The notes under the pieces were generated by a model that made no database searches, was not told where the DNA came from, and worked only from the letters and a program-made list of their open reading frames with translations. A stretch of DNA of 64,000 bases from DATARR01 sp044868005. GTDB taxonomy: Bacteria; Acidobacteriota; Thermoanaerobaculia; Multivoradales; UBA5704. Positions 17,846-26,690 of this stretch are shown in pieces. How positions within the stretch are numbered: the first letter of the stretch is position 1; the number at the start of each line of letters is the position of its first letter. The translations under genes were made by a program, and so were the position numbers. The DNA lies in the NCBI GenBank assembly GCA_044868005.1, contig JBIOVX010000277.1:62001-126000 (forward strand), given 5' to 3'.

Positions 17846-18984
17846 ACCCAGTCTCCCCCCACCCAACTCGCGAATTCGATCGGCCGGCCTGCGAGAGGCC
17901 ACGGCCCGCTGCGGGACCGCCGATGCCAGGCCGGCGGCGCTCCGTACAGAGGCCCAGGGAAAGGCCCGCAGCAGCTCTTCGAAGCGCGGCGCGAAGCCCA
18001 ACCGGCCGGTCTCATGGATGAATCTCGCGATACCGCGCAAGCGGCCCGGCGTGGGCCGGCCCGAGATCTCCCAGGGATGCACCACCGTCAGCGCGAAGCC
18101 GCCGTCGTCCGCATGCTCGATCGCGGCGCGGATCAGCCGTTCGGGATCGGCGAGACGGCCCGTCCAACTTCCGGCGGGAAGGCGCAGCGGACCGCCGAAG
18201 GTGAGCGGGGGAAATTCCAGCAGGTTCAACGGCGGCCGCGAGCCGTTCCAGGAGAGGCGCGAGGCGAAACGCGGGTTGCTCAGCCGGCCGCCCACCGGAC
18301 AGGGCGAGAGCGAGCTATCGTAGAGAAATCCCAGCTCCGCCACCACCGGCAACCGTGAGCTGCCGAGGCCGCGCAGAGACCACTCCGGCGCCCGGAAGCC
18401 GAGCACCGGCTCGCCGATCAGGTCCTCCAACAGGTCCTTGGACCGCTCCACGTCGGACCGGAACGCCGCGAGGGAACGCTCGCAGGCGCGCAGATGGAGA
18501 TAGCCGTGGGATGCCACTTCGTGGCCCGCTTCGGCGATCTCCCGGATGCGTCCCGGCAGGCGCTCCGCCACTTCGCCGAGCACGAAGAACGTCGCCTTGC
18601 ACCCGGCTTCGGCCAGCTTCTCCAGAACCCCGGGGAGGAGCCAATCCAGCTCTTCCGGCAAGGCCGGCCGGTCCTCCGGCTGCACGTAGCCGGGCACCAG
18701 GCAGGTGTGGTACCACTCCTCGACGTCCACGGTGAGGGCGAAACCGAAGGGAACCTTCAGTCGAGCGACCCGCGGAGCTTCCGGCGCCATCCTCTCTCTC
18801 ATCTCGGCTCGTTCCGCCCCTGACAGGACATGTATTTCGGGAGCCCGGGATCTTCTCCCGGGGGTGAGCTGCCTCATGTTACATGCATTCAACGTGCCGG
18901 TGGCGGGAAGGGCACGACGGCGCGCGAGCTGACGGTCGTCGCCGGCGGCGGGACCATCCACCTGATCTGGACGTAGCTACGGAC

Positions 18985-20481
18985 CTAGTCGGAATCCTCG
19001 CCGGCCGGCTCCGGGACCCCGCCCAGCGAGAACTTGAGACCCACATGGGCGCTCAACCGCTCGTCCACGTCCCCCAGAAACTCGCCGTGATTGGCGTAGA
19101 CGATGCCAAACGGCACCTCGGCACCCCCGATCCTGCGAGTGACGGCCAGGGTGAAAACCCCGCGGTCCCGGCGCTCGGGATCGTCGCTGACGTCCTCGTA
19201 GCGGCCCGTGAAGTCGAGGCGAATGGGCTCACCCTCGCCGGCCGTCAGGAACTTGCGGCTCCAGCCGGCGGCGATGACGAGCTTCTTGGCGGCGTTGATG
19301 GTCAGGCCGGTGAGATCGTGATCAGGCAGGTCGAAGACCTTATCTTTCACGTCCGCGTACTCGGCTGAGAAGGACAGCTTGTTTCCGTCCGTCACGGCAT
19401 CCTTGTGATCTTTCACGAAACGGGTGTAGTCGGCGAGACAGCGGGTAAGAGTCTCCTCGCTCAGGGTCTCGGGAGCCGATGTGTCGAGATCCTCCTGGCA
19501 CCTCCGCTTCAGGGCCCCGTTGAGATTCGCCATTCCCCTTTCATAGCTCACCTTGATCGCGGTCTCGTCGCCGCCCACCACGGAATCTCGGAACCACTTG
19601 TTGGCGGAAAAGGTGAGCTGCGGCTGGTTGTCGAGCAGGTTGGCGAAGCGGTTCAGGCCCGCGTCGATGAACATCTGGCGCCGCTCCGCCAGAGCCGCCG
19701 CGGCCAGGTTCGCAGCCGCTTCGAACTTCTGCTTGAACTCCGCAAATGCATTCGCCTTACCCTCGCCGAGTTGCGCGCTGATGTCCTCGAAGGTCACCGG
19801 GTCGTCCCCGATGGCGATTCCATTGTCGCCGATGAATTGGGTGACCTCGGTCAGCGCGCGCTGTTTGGCCAGATCGCTGGCGCTTGACCGGAAGGACCGG
19901 TATAAGGCGTGGGTCAAGGATGCGAAGCGATTCTCGTAGTTCTTGAAACCGCGCCCGTGAGTGAGATCGGTCCAGCTAAAGGTGTAGCTCAAGGAAAAGT
20001 CATCCAGGCTGCCCAGGTCGTCTTCGATCTTCCCCACCAGATCGTCGCGATTTTCCTCGGGAATCTGCTCCTTGATCCCCTCAGAGATGATGGGCTGGCT
20101 GTTGACGATGGCCTTGAGCTGCGAGTTCTTGTCTTTCGAGAGGCCGGGAATCAGGAAGTTCAAGTCGAACACATACGTGCCTTCCGTGTCGCCCTCCTGG
20201 GCATCCCCCAGAATGCCGGAGAGGGCGAGCAACGGCAGGAAGTCTGTCGTGTTCGACTTCAGATTCGCCTCTCCCGCCTGGACGGCCGTCGGCTCGTCGC
20301 GCAGATCCTTGGCCTCCTTCGTTTCGAGCTCCTCGACCAGCTCGCTGGATGCTTCCTGGTCGACGCGCGCCCAGCATTCTTCGGGGGTCTCGTCCATCTC
20401 ACACTGGATCGCCGCCCCGGCCTCGACGGAGACGCCCACAACCAGGAAGAGCAGGAAGACCAGAATCTTTCTTGATGTCAT
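18985..20481 (-). CDS. Exported protein of unknown function, probable beta-barrel C-terminus
   Basis: A 498-residue protein that I do not recognise. A clear signal peptide (KILVFLLFLVVGVSVEAGAAI) is followed by an acidic Glu/Asp-rich stretch, a helical middle and a C-terminal half with alternating hydrophobic strands (KLSFSAEYADV, GVFTLAVTRRI, SAHVGLKFSLGG), as seen in outer-membrane barrels. A three-cysteine pattern (two near residues 27 and 36, others near 340) may form disulfides. It follows the 114-residue gene by 15 bases and is probably co-transcribed with it. No function is inferred. Confidence 0.75.
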   Translation of the reverse strand: MTSRKILVFLLFLVVGVSVEAGAAIQCEMDETPEECWARVDQEASSELVEELETKEAKDLRDEPTAVQAGEANLKSNTTDFLPLLALSGILGDAQEGDTEGTYVFDLNFLIPGLSKDKNSQLKAIVNSQPIISEGIKEQIPEENRDDLVGKIEDDLGSLDDFSLSYTFSWTDLTHGRGFKNYENRFASLTHALYRSFRSSASDLAKQRALTEVTQFIGDNGIAIGDDPVTFEDISAQLGEGKANAFAEFKQKFEAAANLAAAALAERRQMFIDAGLNRFANLLDNQPQLTFSANKWFRDSVVGGDETAIKVSYERGMANLNGALKRRCQEDLDTSAPETLSEETLTRCLADYTRFVKDHKDAVTDGNKLSFSAEYADVKDKVFDLPDHDLTGLTINAAKKLVIAAGWSRKFLTAGEGEPIRLDFTGRYEDVSDDPERRDRGVFTLAVTRRIGGAEVPFGIVYANHGEFLGDVDERLSAHVGLKFSLGGVPEPAGEDSD

Positions 20482-20496
20482 GGCGGTTTTCCTCCT

Positions 20497-20841
20497 CTAG
20501 GTCACGGGCAGCATCAGATCGGTGACGTCCACACCCGCGGAGCGCGTAACCTGTTCGTTGTAGACGAACTTGGTGCCACCGGGCTTGAGGATCTGCATCT
20601 GGAGGCGGGCGGTGGATTTCGCGGCGAAGGTGATCACGATCTCGCCGGTATAGGAGCCGGGAGGAGTCAACGGCTGGCTGACCCCCGCGCGAAGCTGGGC
20701 ATTGTTCCACTGCACGATAATGCTGCCCTGACGCCGCAGCACGCCTTCGGCCACGAACTTTACTTCCGTACCGTCGGGGCTCGAGACCTGCACGGTCAGG
20801 GTGGAGTTATCGGGGATCGGACTTCGCAGAAAGAGCTTCAT
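20497..20841 (-). CDS. Small beta-rich protein of unknown function
   Basis: A 114-residue protein with no signal peptide and no cysteine. Its sequence alternates short strands and turns (STLTVQVSSPDGTEVKFVAEG, SIIVQWNN, SYTGEIVITF), so a single immunoglobulin-like or jelly-roll domain is plausible; I do not recognise the family. A GAGAGGAGGC ribosome site precedes the ATG. A TATAAT hexamer at 20912-20917 (minus strand), about 70 bases upstream, may be the -10 of the promoter for this gene and the exported-protein gene that follows; no matching -35 is evident. Confidence 0.72.
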   Translation of the reverse strand: MKLFLRSPIPDNSTLTVQVSSPDGTEVKFVAEGVLRRQGSIIVQWNNAQLRAGVSQPLTPPGSYTGEIVITFAAKSTARLQMQILKPGGTKFVYNEQVTRSAGVDVTDLMLPVT

Positions 20842-21113
20842 GAAGCCTCCTCTCTCAAAAGCCGGCGATCGGGTCGTAGACGGCCAGGCTGGGTGATGTC
20901 TTACTCATTCCATTATAGACGATTACAAGCGAATTTTCCGCCCCAGTTCCTCCCTGGTGCGTAGCGCCGGCGCCTGCCGTAGCTCCGCCGGCATCCTTCC
21001 CCGCGGCTCCACAGGGTGAGGGGAATCCGTCCGCCCAAACGTTGAACGTTTACTTCTGAGCGAGAGAACCTCGCCAGGAGCCCTAACAATCCGAAAACTT
21101 GGAGGAGAGTGGT

Positions 21114-21845
21114 ATGAAACTGAACAGGAAGCTTGTGCAGAGTGTGGTCGCGGTGATCGCGCTCATGATGGTGGCCGCGGCGGCGTTCGCCAGCGACCAC
21201 AGCAAAGTCGTCGTGCCTGGCGAGGAGTTCCTCGGCAAGTCGTACAGCGAGCTGGCCAGCGAGTGGACCAACTGGCTGGTGACGGAGCCCATCGCCACCA
21301 ACCCGGCGTTCGATCCCGATGGACGGTTCTGCGACCGGAACCAATCGGGAAAGGTGTGGTTCCTGGCGAGCACCTTCGGCGGTGTTGCGGATCGCACCTG
21401 TGAAGTGCCCGCCGGCAAGGCGATCTTCTTGTCGCTGGGCGGAGTGTTCGTGAGCTTCGCGCCGGAGTTTCCGTCGGCGGGCGATCCCTGCCTGCAATTG
21501 GCGACGAGCCTGGAGCAGGTGCGGTGCGACGTCAACGAGGACGTGCCGGTGGCGCCCAACGTCTCCTTCGAGGTCACCCTCGACGGCGAGCCCGTGGAGG
21601 ACCTCTTCGCCTTCCGCGCCCAGAGCCAGCCCGGTGGCTTCACCTTGCGGGTCCCGAGTCCGTCCTTCCTCACCGATCTCGGGCTCGCCGCGGGAGACCG
21701 CTCCCCCGCCGTGGCGGATGGATACTTTCTGTTCCTGAAACCGCTGCATCCAGGTGAGCACACCCTCAACTTCCGCCTGATCAATCCCGACCAGTCGGAA
21801 AGGGGTGTCAACTACACTTTGATCGTCGGGGGCGGCGCTGACTGA
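21114..21845 (+). CDS. Secreted protein of unknown function (Sec signal)
   Basis: A 243-residue exported protein. The signal peptide (SVVAVIALMMVAAAAFASDH) ends near residue 27. The mature part has five or more cysteines and the blocks GKSYSELASEWTNWLVTEP, GKVWFLAST and VPAGKAIFLSLGG; similar exported proteins of unknown role occur widely, but I cannot name a function. The ATG at 21114 is set by a GGAGGAGAG ribosome site. It is monocistronic and followed by a hairpin at 21879-21906. Confidence 0.78.
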   Translation: MKLNRKLVQSVVAVIALMMVAAAAFASDHSKVVVPGEEFLGKSYSELASEWTNWLVTEPIATNPAFDPDGRFCDRNQSGKVWFLASTFGGVADRTCEVPAGKAIFLSLGGVFVSFAPEFPSAGDPCLQLATSLEQVRCDVNEDVPVAPNVSFEVTLDGEPVEDLFAFRAQSQPGGFTLRVPSPSFLTDLGLAAGDRSPAVADGYFLFLKPLHPGEHTLNFRLINPDQSERGVNYTLIVGGGAD

Positions 21846-21878
21846 AAAACCTGACCACTGCATCAACCTGACCGGCTG

Positions 21879-21906
21879 ACCCGCCGCCTCGCTCTGGGCG
21901 GCGGGT
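21879..21906. terminator. Hairpin between convergent genes, likely transcription terminator
   Basis: A perfect 10-pair GC stem (ACCCGCCGCC with GGCGGCGGGT) and an eight-base loop lie 33 bases after the secreted-protein stop and 19 bases before the stop of the convergent ankyrin gene. A short, interrupted T-run (TTCTGCCTTTCG) follows on the plus strand. It could serve both directions. Confidence 0.65.
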
Positions 21907-21925
21907 TCTGCCTTTCGTTCGCCCG

Positions 21926-22591
21926 CTACTCGGCCGCTTCCAACAGAGCGCGCATTTCGGAAGTTTTGGCGGCCTCGATGAGAGCGGCTTTGTGCTCGCC
22001 GAGCTTGGCTCCGGACGCGAGCAGGAGCCGGACGACCTCGGGGTGGTCCTCGTTGACCGGTCCGTACAGCAAGGGAAAGCCGCCGGGCGCGGCGTTGGGA
22101 TCGGCACCGGCCTTGAGCAGGATCTCGCACATCTCGAGATTTCCCGTCCGCGCCGCCTCGGCGAGCGGCGGCACGCCGTACTCGTTGGCCGTCCTGGCGT
22201 CGGCCCCGGCTTCGACGAGCGCGCGCACCAGCGCGGCGTCTCCCGAATCCACCGCTTCAAAGACGATCGTCTTGCCGTACTCCATCGGCGGCGCGTTCTT
22301 CTCGTTCGGCGCCACGCCGCCGGCGAGCAGCGCCTTGACCACCTCGGCCTGCTTCCGCTCGACCGCGATCCAGAGCGCCGTGCGCTTCGCGGCGTTGGGC
22401 ACCGAGGGATCGATGCCGGCCTCGAGGAAGAGCGTCACGCGCGCCGCGTCCCCCTCGGCGACCTTCTGCAGGAACGCCTCCTGCGTGAACGCGATGCCCT
22501 CCTTCGCCAGGGCCTCGCGGGCGCCGGCCTGATCGCAACGGGCGGGCGGCACGGCAAGGAACAGCACAGCGACCGCAAGCAGCTTCTTCAT
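21926..22591 (-). CDS. Exported ankyrin-repeat protein
   Basis: A 221-residue protein with a signal peptide (KKLLAVAVLFLAVPPARC) and about four to five ankyrin repeats, for example VTLFLEAGIDPSVPNAAKRT, VRALVEAGADARTANEYG and CEILLKAGADPNAAPGG. Ankyrin repeats bind proteins; the partner is unknown. The Cys after the signal could be a lipobox-like site but lacks the usual leucine context. Two copies of AGGAGAGCCT lie just before the ATG at 22591, and the nearer acts as ribosome site. The longer upstream frame is antisense to the next gene. Confidence 0.86.
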   Translation of the reverse strand: MKKLLAVAVLFLAVPPARCDQAGAREALAKEGIAFTQEAFLQKVAEGDAARVTLFLEAGIDPSVPNAAKRTALWIAVERKQAEVVKALLAGGVAPNEKNAPPMEYGKTIVFEAVDSGDAALVRALVEAGADARTANEYGVPPLAEAARTGNLEMCEILLKAGADPNAAPGGFPLLYGPVNEDHPEVVRLLLASGAKLGEHKAALIEAAKTSEMRALLEAAE

Positions 22592-22714
22592 CAGGCTCTC
22601 CTGAGGCTCTCCTGTTTTTTTCGAGGCCGATTCCCGAGGCAGGTTACCATGGCTCCCGGCCCCAAACGTGCAAGCGAGCTGAGCCATGGCAACGAACCCG
22701 ACGCCGGAGAGCCC

Positions 22715-23551
22715 ATGACCGCCGGCAGCCTGCGGACGCAGATCGAGAAGATCGGCCAGGACGCCGGGGCCGAGCAGGCGGGGGTCGCCTTTCACGACTA
22801 CGAGACCCACCATAGCTGGAGCTGCCACGGCGATCTCTGGTTCCACGCCGCCAGCACCATCAAGGTGCCGGTGCTGCTCGGCGTCTTCGGGGCGATCCAT
22901 GCGGGCCTGCTGAGCGAGGAGTCCCGGGTCCACGTGCGCAACCGCTTCTTCAGCGTGGTCGACGGCTCGCATTTCCGCGTCGAGGATGCCAACTCCGACG
23001 TGCAGCGGTCGATCGGCCGCACGATGAAGGTCCAGGAGCTGGCGCACCACATGATCGCCACCAGCAGCAATCTGGCGACCAACCTGCTGATCGACGTCAT
23101 CGGCCTCGCGGTGATGCAGCGCCTCCTGGCGCCGTTGCATCTCGACGGCATCGAGCTGCGGCGGGGGGTCGAGGACGAGCTCGCATGGCGGGCGGGCCTC
23201 AACAACCGGGTGACGGCGAACGGGCTGCTCCAGGCGCTGCGGCTGATCGTCGAGGAGCGGGCCTTCTCGCCGGAGGTCTGCCGGCGAATGCTCGACATCC
23301 TGCACCAGCAGCGGTTCAAGGAAGGCATTCCGGCCGGCCTGCCGGAGGGCGCGCGGGTGGCGCACAAGACCGGCGAGATCTCGACCGCCGCCCACGACGC
23401 CGGAGTCGTCTTCCTGCCCGACCGCGAGCCTTACGTGCTGACGGTCCTGACGCAATGGCCGTCCGAAGCCGGGCACCGGCGCGAGGCGATCGCCCACATC
23501 TCGCAGAGCGTCTTCGAGCACTTGCGGACCGCGGAGGAAGAGCTTGCCTGA
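22715..23551 (+). CDS. Class A beta-lactamase-fold serine hydrolase
   Basis: A 278-residue enzyme with the class A layout: SxxK at residues 47-50 (AASTIKVP), the SxN element at 117-119 (TSSNLATN) and KTG at 218-220 (AHKTGE). It lacks a signal peptide, unlike resistance beta-lactamases, so a cytoplasmic DD-peptidase, esterase or amidase role is likelier. The start at 22715 has a GGAGAG site; an ATG at 22649 is also possible. It overlaps the M15-like gene by eight bases, so its product probably works with that protein and the ligase-like protein. Confidence 0.85.
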   Translation: MTAGSLRTQIEKIGQDAGAEQAGVAFHDYETHHSWSCHGDLWFHAASTIKVPVLLGVFGAIHAGLLSEESRVHVRNRFFSVVDGSHFRVEDANSDVQRSIGRTMKVQELAHHMIATSSNLATNLLIDVIGLAVMQRLLAPLHLDGIELRRGVEDELAWRAGLNNRVTANGLLQALRLIVEERAFSPEVCRRMLDILHQQRFKEGIPAGLPEGARVAHKTGEISTAAHDAGVVFLPDREPYVLTVLTQWPSEAGHRREAIAHISQSVFEHLRTAEEELA

Positions 23552-24185
23552 GCCGGAAACCCCGCCGGGCACACTGGCACTGCCGGTCGTGGACGGCTTG
23601 CAACTAGCCCAGCCGTACCGCGAAGCGTTGTGGCCGGGCGGCATGCTGCGCGACGCCGACGGCCGCGGGCGGCGGCTGCCGCGCTTCTTTTACGAGATCG
23701 ACTCCTGGCAGACGGCCCTCGACACGCCGCTCTCGCCGCACTTCATGCTCTGGGAGATGATCGGCGTCGACGTGCGCGAGGCCGATCTGCTGCGCACCTT
23801 CCCGCGCTACGTGCCCTGCGCCGTGACTCTGATGGCCGCGGCGCTCGAGCCGTTCCGTGCCGCGGTGGGCACCTACGTGCACATCGCCGCCAACGGCGGC
23901 TACCGCTCGCCGGCGCACCGGCTGTCGAAGCTGGCGACGCCGCACTGCTGGGCCGCGGCGGTCAACATCTATCGCATCGGCGACGACTGGCTCGATACGC
24001 AGTCGGCGATCGAGCGCTACAACCGCATCGCCGGCGAGACGATGAGCGGCGTCCGGGCGCGGCCCTACGGCACCGGTCCCGGCTTCGTCGTCGACCAGAT
24101 CCACCTCGACCTCGGCTTCGTCACCCTGGTGCCGCATGGCGCCGCGTCGGAGGACGGCGACGAGCCGGCGAGCGAGCCGCCATGA
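23544..24185 (+). CDS. M15-like peptidase-fold protein with altered metal site
   Basis: A 213-residue protein resembling M15 D-Ala-D-Ala carboxypeptidases and related peptidoglycan peptidases. GGYRSPAHR at residues 118-126 and His187 in QIHLDL match the family. The HxxGxAxD zinc motif reads H134 CWAAAVN141, so the usual Asp ligand is Asn, which may change or abolish zinc catalysis. The start is TTG, set by a GGAGGAAGAG site inside the previous gene. The stop overlaps the next start by four bases. Activity is uncertain. Confidence 0.68.
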   Translation: MPEPETPPGTLALPVVDGLQLAQPYREALWPGGMLRDADGRGRRLPRFFYEIDSWQTALDTPLSPHFMLWEMIGVDVREADLLRTFPRYVPCAVTLMAAALEPFRAAVGTYVHIAANGGYRSPAHRLSKLATPHCWAAAVNIYRIGDDWLDTQSAIERYNRIAGETMSGVRARPYGTGPGFVVDQIHLDLGFVTLVPHGAASEDGDEPASEPP

Positions 24186-25438
24186 CCGCCAAGCGCTCCG
24201 GCACGGCGCCCGCCGATCTGCCGGAAATTCCGCTGGCGCTCGCTGCCACCGGCATGGAGGCCGAGCTCGAGCTGTGGATCGACGGCGAACGCCGCCGGCC
24301 CGAAGATGTCTTCGGCGATCCCACCGCCTTCATCCGCGGCGAGCTGATGCACCGCAAGGGCACCTCCTACCACCTGCCCACCGGCGCCGCCATCTACTTC
24401 GACACCGGCGTCATCGAAGTCGCAACGCCGGCCATCGAGATCGCCCGCGGCGCGGCGGCGCGCGCCGGCCGCCAGTTGTGGGAGTCGATCCGCTTCATCC
24501 GCCGCGAGCTCGACGACTGGGAGCGCTGCACGGATGAGCAGGTGCGGCTGGCCGGCTACAGCATGCACTACAACGTCTCCTTCGAGCTGCCGCCCGCCGA
24601 GCAGGGGCGCCAGCGCACGGTGCGCAAGCTCGCGCTGCTGCTCACCTACATCCTGCCCTTCCCTGTGATGCTGCTGGCCACCAACCGCCGGTCGTCGAGC
24701 GGCGTCGGCGTGCGGCCGCGCGGCAACCGGCTGGAGGTGACCGCCGACTTCACGCCGGAGCCGGCGCTCTCGATCGCCACCGGGTCGCTCATCCTCGGTA
24801 TCGTGCGCGCGGTGATGCGCTGGCCTTCCTATGACCTGCGCATGCTCGAGCAGATGGAGATTCCGGTCGTCGCCGGCTTCGCTCCGGTCAAGCACGCCAG
24901 CCGCCAGGGTTGGGTGGCGCATCTCGACTGCTTCCCGGCGAACCCTTTCATTTGCGACGTCGACCACCCGTCGTGGCCGCTCCGCGACGGCCGCCGGGTG
25001 AGCTTGCGCGAGCTCGCGGGCACCATCACCCGCCGCTTCTGGCCTTCGATCCGCCGTCTCACCGGTCCGTTCAGCCTTCGCCTCATCGGCGGCGTGATGC
25101 GCGGCCGCGCGCCGTCGCTGCTCGACCTCGCGGACCGGCCGCCGGCCTACGAGGACGTCGGGCGGCTGTGCACCTGGGAGGATCTCTTCCCGGAACGCCT
25201 GCTCAGCCGTTCGCGCTACGAGCAGGTCCTCATCCGCGCCGTCTCCGGCCACAGGCTGCGCCTCGGCGGGCATTGGTACACGCCTGCCAACGTCCGCGGC
25301 TGGTCCCAGGTCGTCTTCCGCCGCGACGACGGCACGACCCACGTCTTTCCTCTCGATTTCCTGGTCAGCCACCTGCGCGATTGGAAGCGGCAACGCAGGC
25401 GTCCCGACCCTGGACACTCGAAGCACCCTAAGAATTGA
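24182..25438 (+). CDS. Possible carboxylate-amine ligase (GCS/amidoligase-like)
   Basis: A 418-residue protein that I place only tentatively. GMEAELELWIDG near residue 24 and the block KGTSYHLPTGAAIYFDTG... around residues 59-76 then VIEVATPAIEI resemble the acidic metal- and ATP-binding strands of the glutamine synthetase/glutamate-cysteine ligase/PafA superfamily. The middle (residues 140-230) and the Arg-rich C-terminal half are not recognisable. It is the third gene of a coupled trio with a beta-lactamase-fold hydrolase and an M15-like peptidase, so it may form or remodel an amide or peptide bond. Alternative: an unrelated uncharacterised family. Confidence 0.5.
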   Translation: MTAKRSGTAPADLPEIPLALAATGMEAELELWIDGERRRPEDVFGDPTAFIRGELMHRKGTSYHLPTGAAIYFDTGVIEVATPAIEIARGAAARAGRQLWESIRFIRRELDDWERCTDEQVRLAGYSMHYNVSFELPPAEQGRQRTVRKLALLLTYILPFPVMLLATNRRSSSGVGVRPRGNRLEVTADFTPEPALSIATGSLILGIVRAVMRWPSYDLRMLEQMEIPVVAGFAPVKHASRQGWVAHLDCFPANPFICDVDHPSWPLRDGRRVSLRELAGTITRRFWPSIRRLTGPFSLRLIGGVMRGRAPSLLDLADRPPAYEDVGRLCTWEDLFPERLLSRSRYEQVLIRAVSGHRLRLGGHWYTPANVRGWSQVVFRRDDGTTHVFPLDFLVSHLRDWKRQRRRPDPGHSKHPKN

Positions 25439-25495
25439 GTTGCACAAGTGATCGCAAAGTCGTCTCGTGCCGATCGACTGGAAGGAGTGTGCCGA

Positions 25496-25792
25496 ATGAA
25501 AAGCCTGCTCATCGTTGTGCTGGGGTTGCTGGTCAGCACGTCGCTCGCGGCGCAGACCTGCGAGGAGAAGGAAGCGGAGGCCGTCTTCTCGGTGCTGCCT
25601 TCGTGCGGCGCGGGTTGCGACAGCGTCTCCACGATCTGCACGGCAGCCGGTGTTCCTCAGCCGGACTGCTCGCTATGCATCTCGGATTTGGTGGCGAACG
25701 GCCGGGCGGAACCGTGCGCAACCGGGTACTGCTGGCTGGAGCATCTGGCCGCGGCTCCATCTTGCAGCCTGCCCTCCCCTCCTGCTCGGTGA
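25496..25792 (+). CDS. Small exported cysteine-rich protein
   Basis: A 98-residue protein with a signal peptide (KSLLIVVLGLLVSTSLAAQ) ending near residue 20, then about 78 mature residues with nine cysteines, including CGAGC and CSLCI spacings. This predicts several disulfides and a compact extracytoplasmic fold. I do not recognise the family. The ATG at 25496 follows GGAAGGAG. It begins 57 bases after the ligase-like gene and could be its distal operon member. It ends just before the repeat array at 25812. Confidence 0.72.
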   Translation: MKSLLIVVLGLLVSTSLAAQTCEEKEAEAVFSVLPSCGAGCDSVSTICTAAGVPQPDCSLCISDLVANGRAEPCATGYCWLEHLAAAPSCSLPSPPAR

Positions 25793-25811
25793 GCCCTGTT
25801 GATGATGGAGA

Positions 25812-26224
25812 GACACCGCCGCAAGATGACGGCGTGACGCCCCAGGATGGCGGCGCGATTTCTGAGCTTGCGGCGCGACTCCCCCATTTGGCGGCACGCC
25901 TTCTGATCCTGGGGAGCGGCGCCCCAGGATGACGGCGCCGTTTCTGATCTTGCGAAGCCGCGCCCCGAGATGGCGGCGTGATTTCTGAGCTTGCGGCGCG
26001 GCTCCCCCATTTTGGCGGCGCGCCTTCTGATCCTGGGGAACGGCGCCCTCATCCTGGGGCGCCGTTTCTGAGATGACGGCGGCGTGCCCTAAGATCAGAA
26101 AACGCGCCCCCAGATGAGGGCGGCGCTCCGCAATCTCAGAAATCGCACCCTCATCCTGGGGCGCGGCTCCGCAATCTCAGAAATCGCGCCGTCATCCTGG
26201 GGCGGAGCTCCCGCATCTCTGAAG
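25812..26224. repeat. Intergenic array A, about 20.5-base period
   Basis: About 20 degenerate units fill the gap between two convergent genes. GGCGCG-like boundaries recur at steps of 20 or 21 bases (25831, 25852, 25872, 25893, 25913, 25934, 25954, 25975, 25995), with a few 18-23 steps later. Unit classes alternate (TTTCTGAGCTTGCGG, CCCCCATTTTGGCGG, CCCCAGGATGACGG). Roughly 65 bases at 25858-25922 recur almost exactly at 25980-26045. After about 26,090 the units run in inverse orientation (CTCAGAAATCGC, TCATCCTGGGGCG), so the array is a large imperfect inverted structure. It is not CRISPR-like. A period that is not a multiple of three argues against coding. Confidence 0.88.
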
Positions 26225-26231
26225 TTCCCCC

Positions 26232-26690
26232 TTACAACAACGGAATCACCTGCCCGATCACCCCGATGATTCCATTCACCGCCGCCGCCCATCCGGACGC
26301 CCCGGTGAGCCTGTTGAGCGACTGCTGCAGGCTCTGAATTCCGTCCTGTAGCTCACCGCTGTGCTGCTCCAGCTTGCCGGCGATCTCGCTGAGCTGTGCG
26401 GCGTTGAGCTGGTTGATGATCGAGATCAGGTGCAGACGGGCGGCGACGAATTGCTGCTTCTCCGCGTCGGAGAGCGGCTGGACCTGCTGGACGACTTCGA
26501 TGCCGAAGAGCTCGACCTCGATCGTCCTCAGGGAGTCGAGGATCTGGTTGAGGTTCGCTTGCGGATCGGCCAGGGTCTGATCGGCCTCCGCTCGAGCCTG
26601 GGAGACGTCGGCCTGGGCCTCGGTGACCGGATCGGAGGTGACGGGTTGATCGGGCTGTCCGGTCGTGCCTGTCTCGTTCGGATCGCTCAT
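26232..26690 (-). CDS. Helical protein of unknown function, partner of lipoprotein
   Basis: A 152-residue protein with an Asp/Gln/Thr-rich disordered start, a long amphipathic helical centre (LNQILDSLRTIEVELFG, FVAARLHLISIINQLNAAQLSEIAGKLEQ) likely to form coiled coil, and a hydrophobic Gly/Ile C-terminal segment (NGIIGVIGQVIPLL) that could insert in or lie on a membrane. No family is recognised. Its start overlaps the stop of the upstream lipoprotein gene by four bases, and the end abuts repeat array A. Confidence 0.75.
   Translation of the reverse strand: MSDPNETGTTGQPDQPVTSDPVTEAQADVSQARAEADQTLADPQANLNQILDSLRTIEVELFGIEVVQQVQPLSDAEKQQFVAARLHLISIINQLNAAQLSEIAGKLEQHSGELQDGIQSLQQSLNRLTGASGWAAAVNGIIGVIGQVIPLL

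Noticed and set aside
23544..25438. Pupylation-type (PafA/Dop) assignment for the ligase-like gene
   Set aside because: Only weak resemblance to the superfamily core; no Pup or proteasome gene is nearby.
25657..26052. Open frame across array A as a repeat protein
   Set aside because: Unit steps of 20-21 are not multiples of three, so successive units are read in different frames; no ribosome site.
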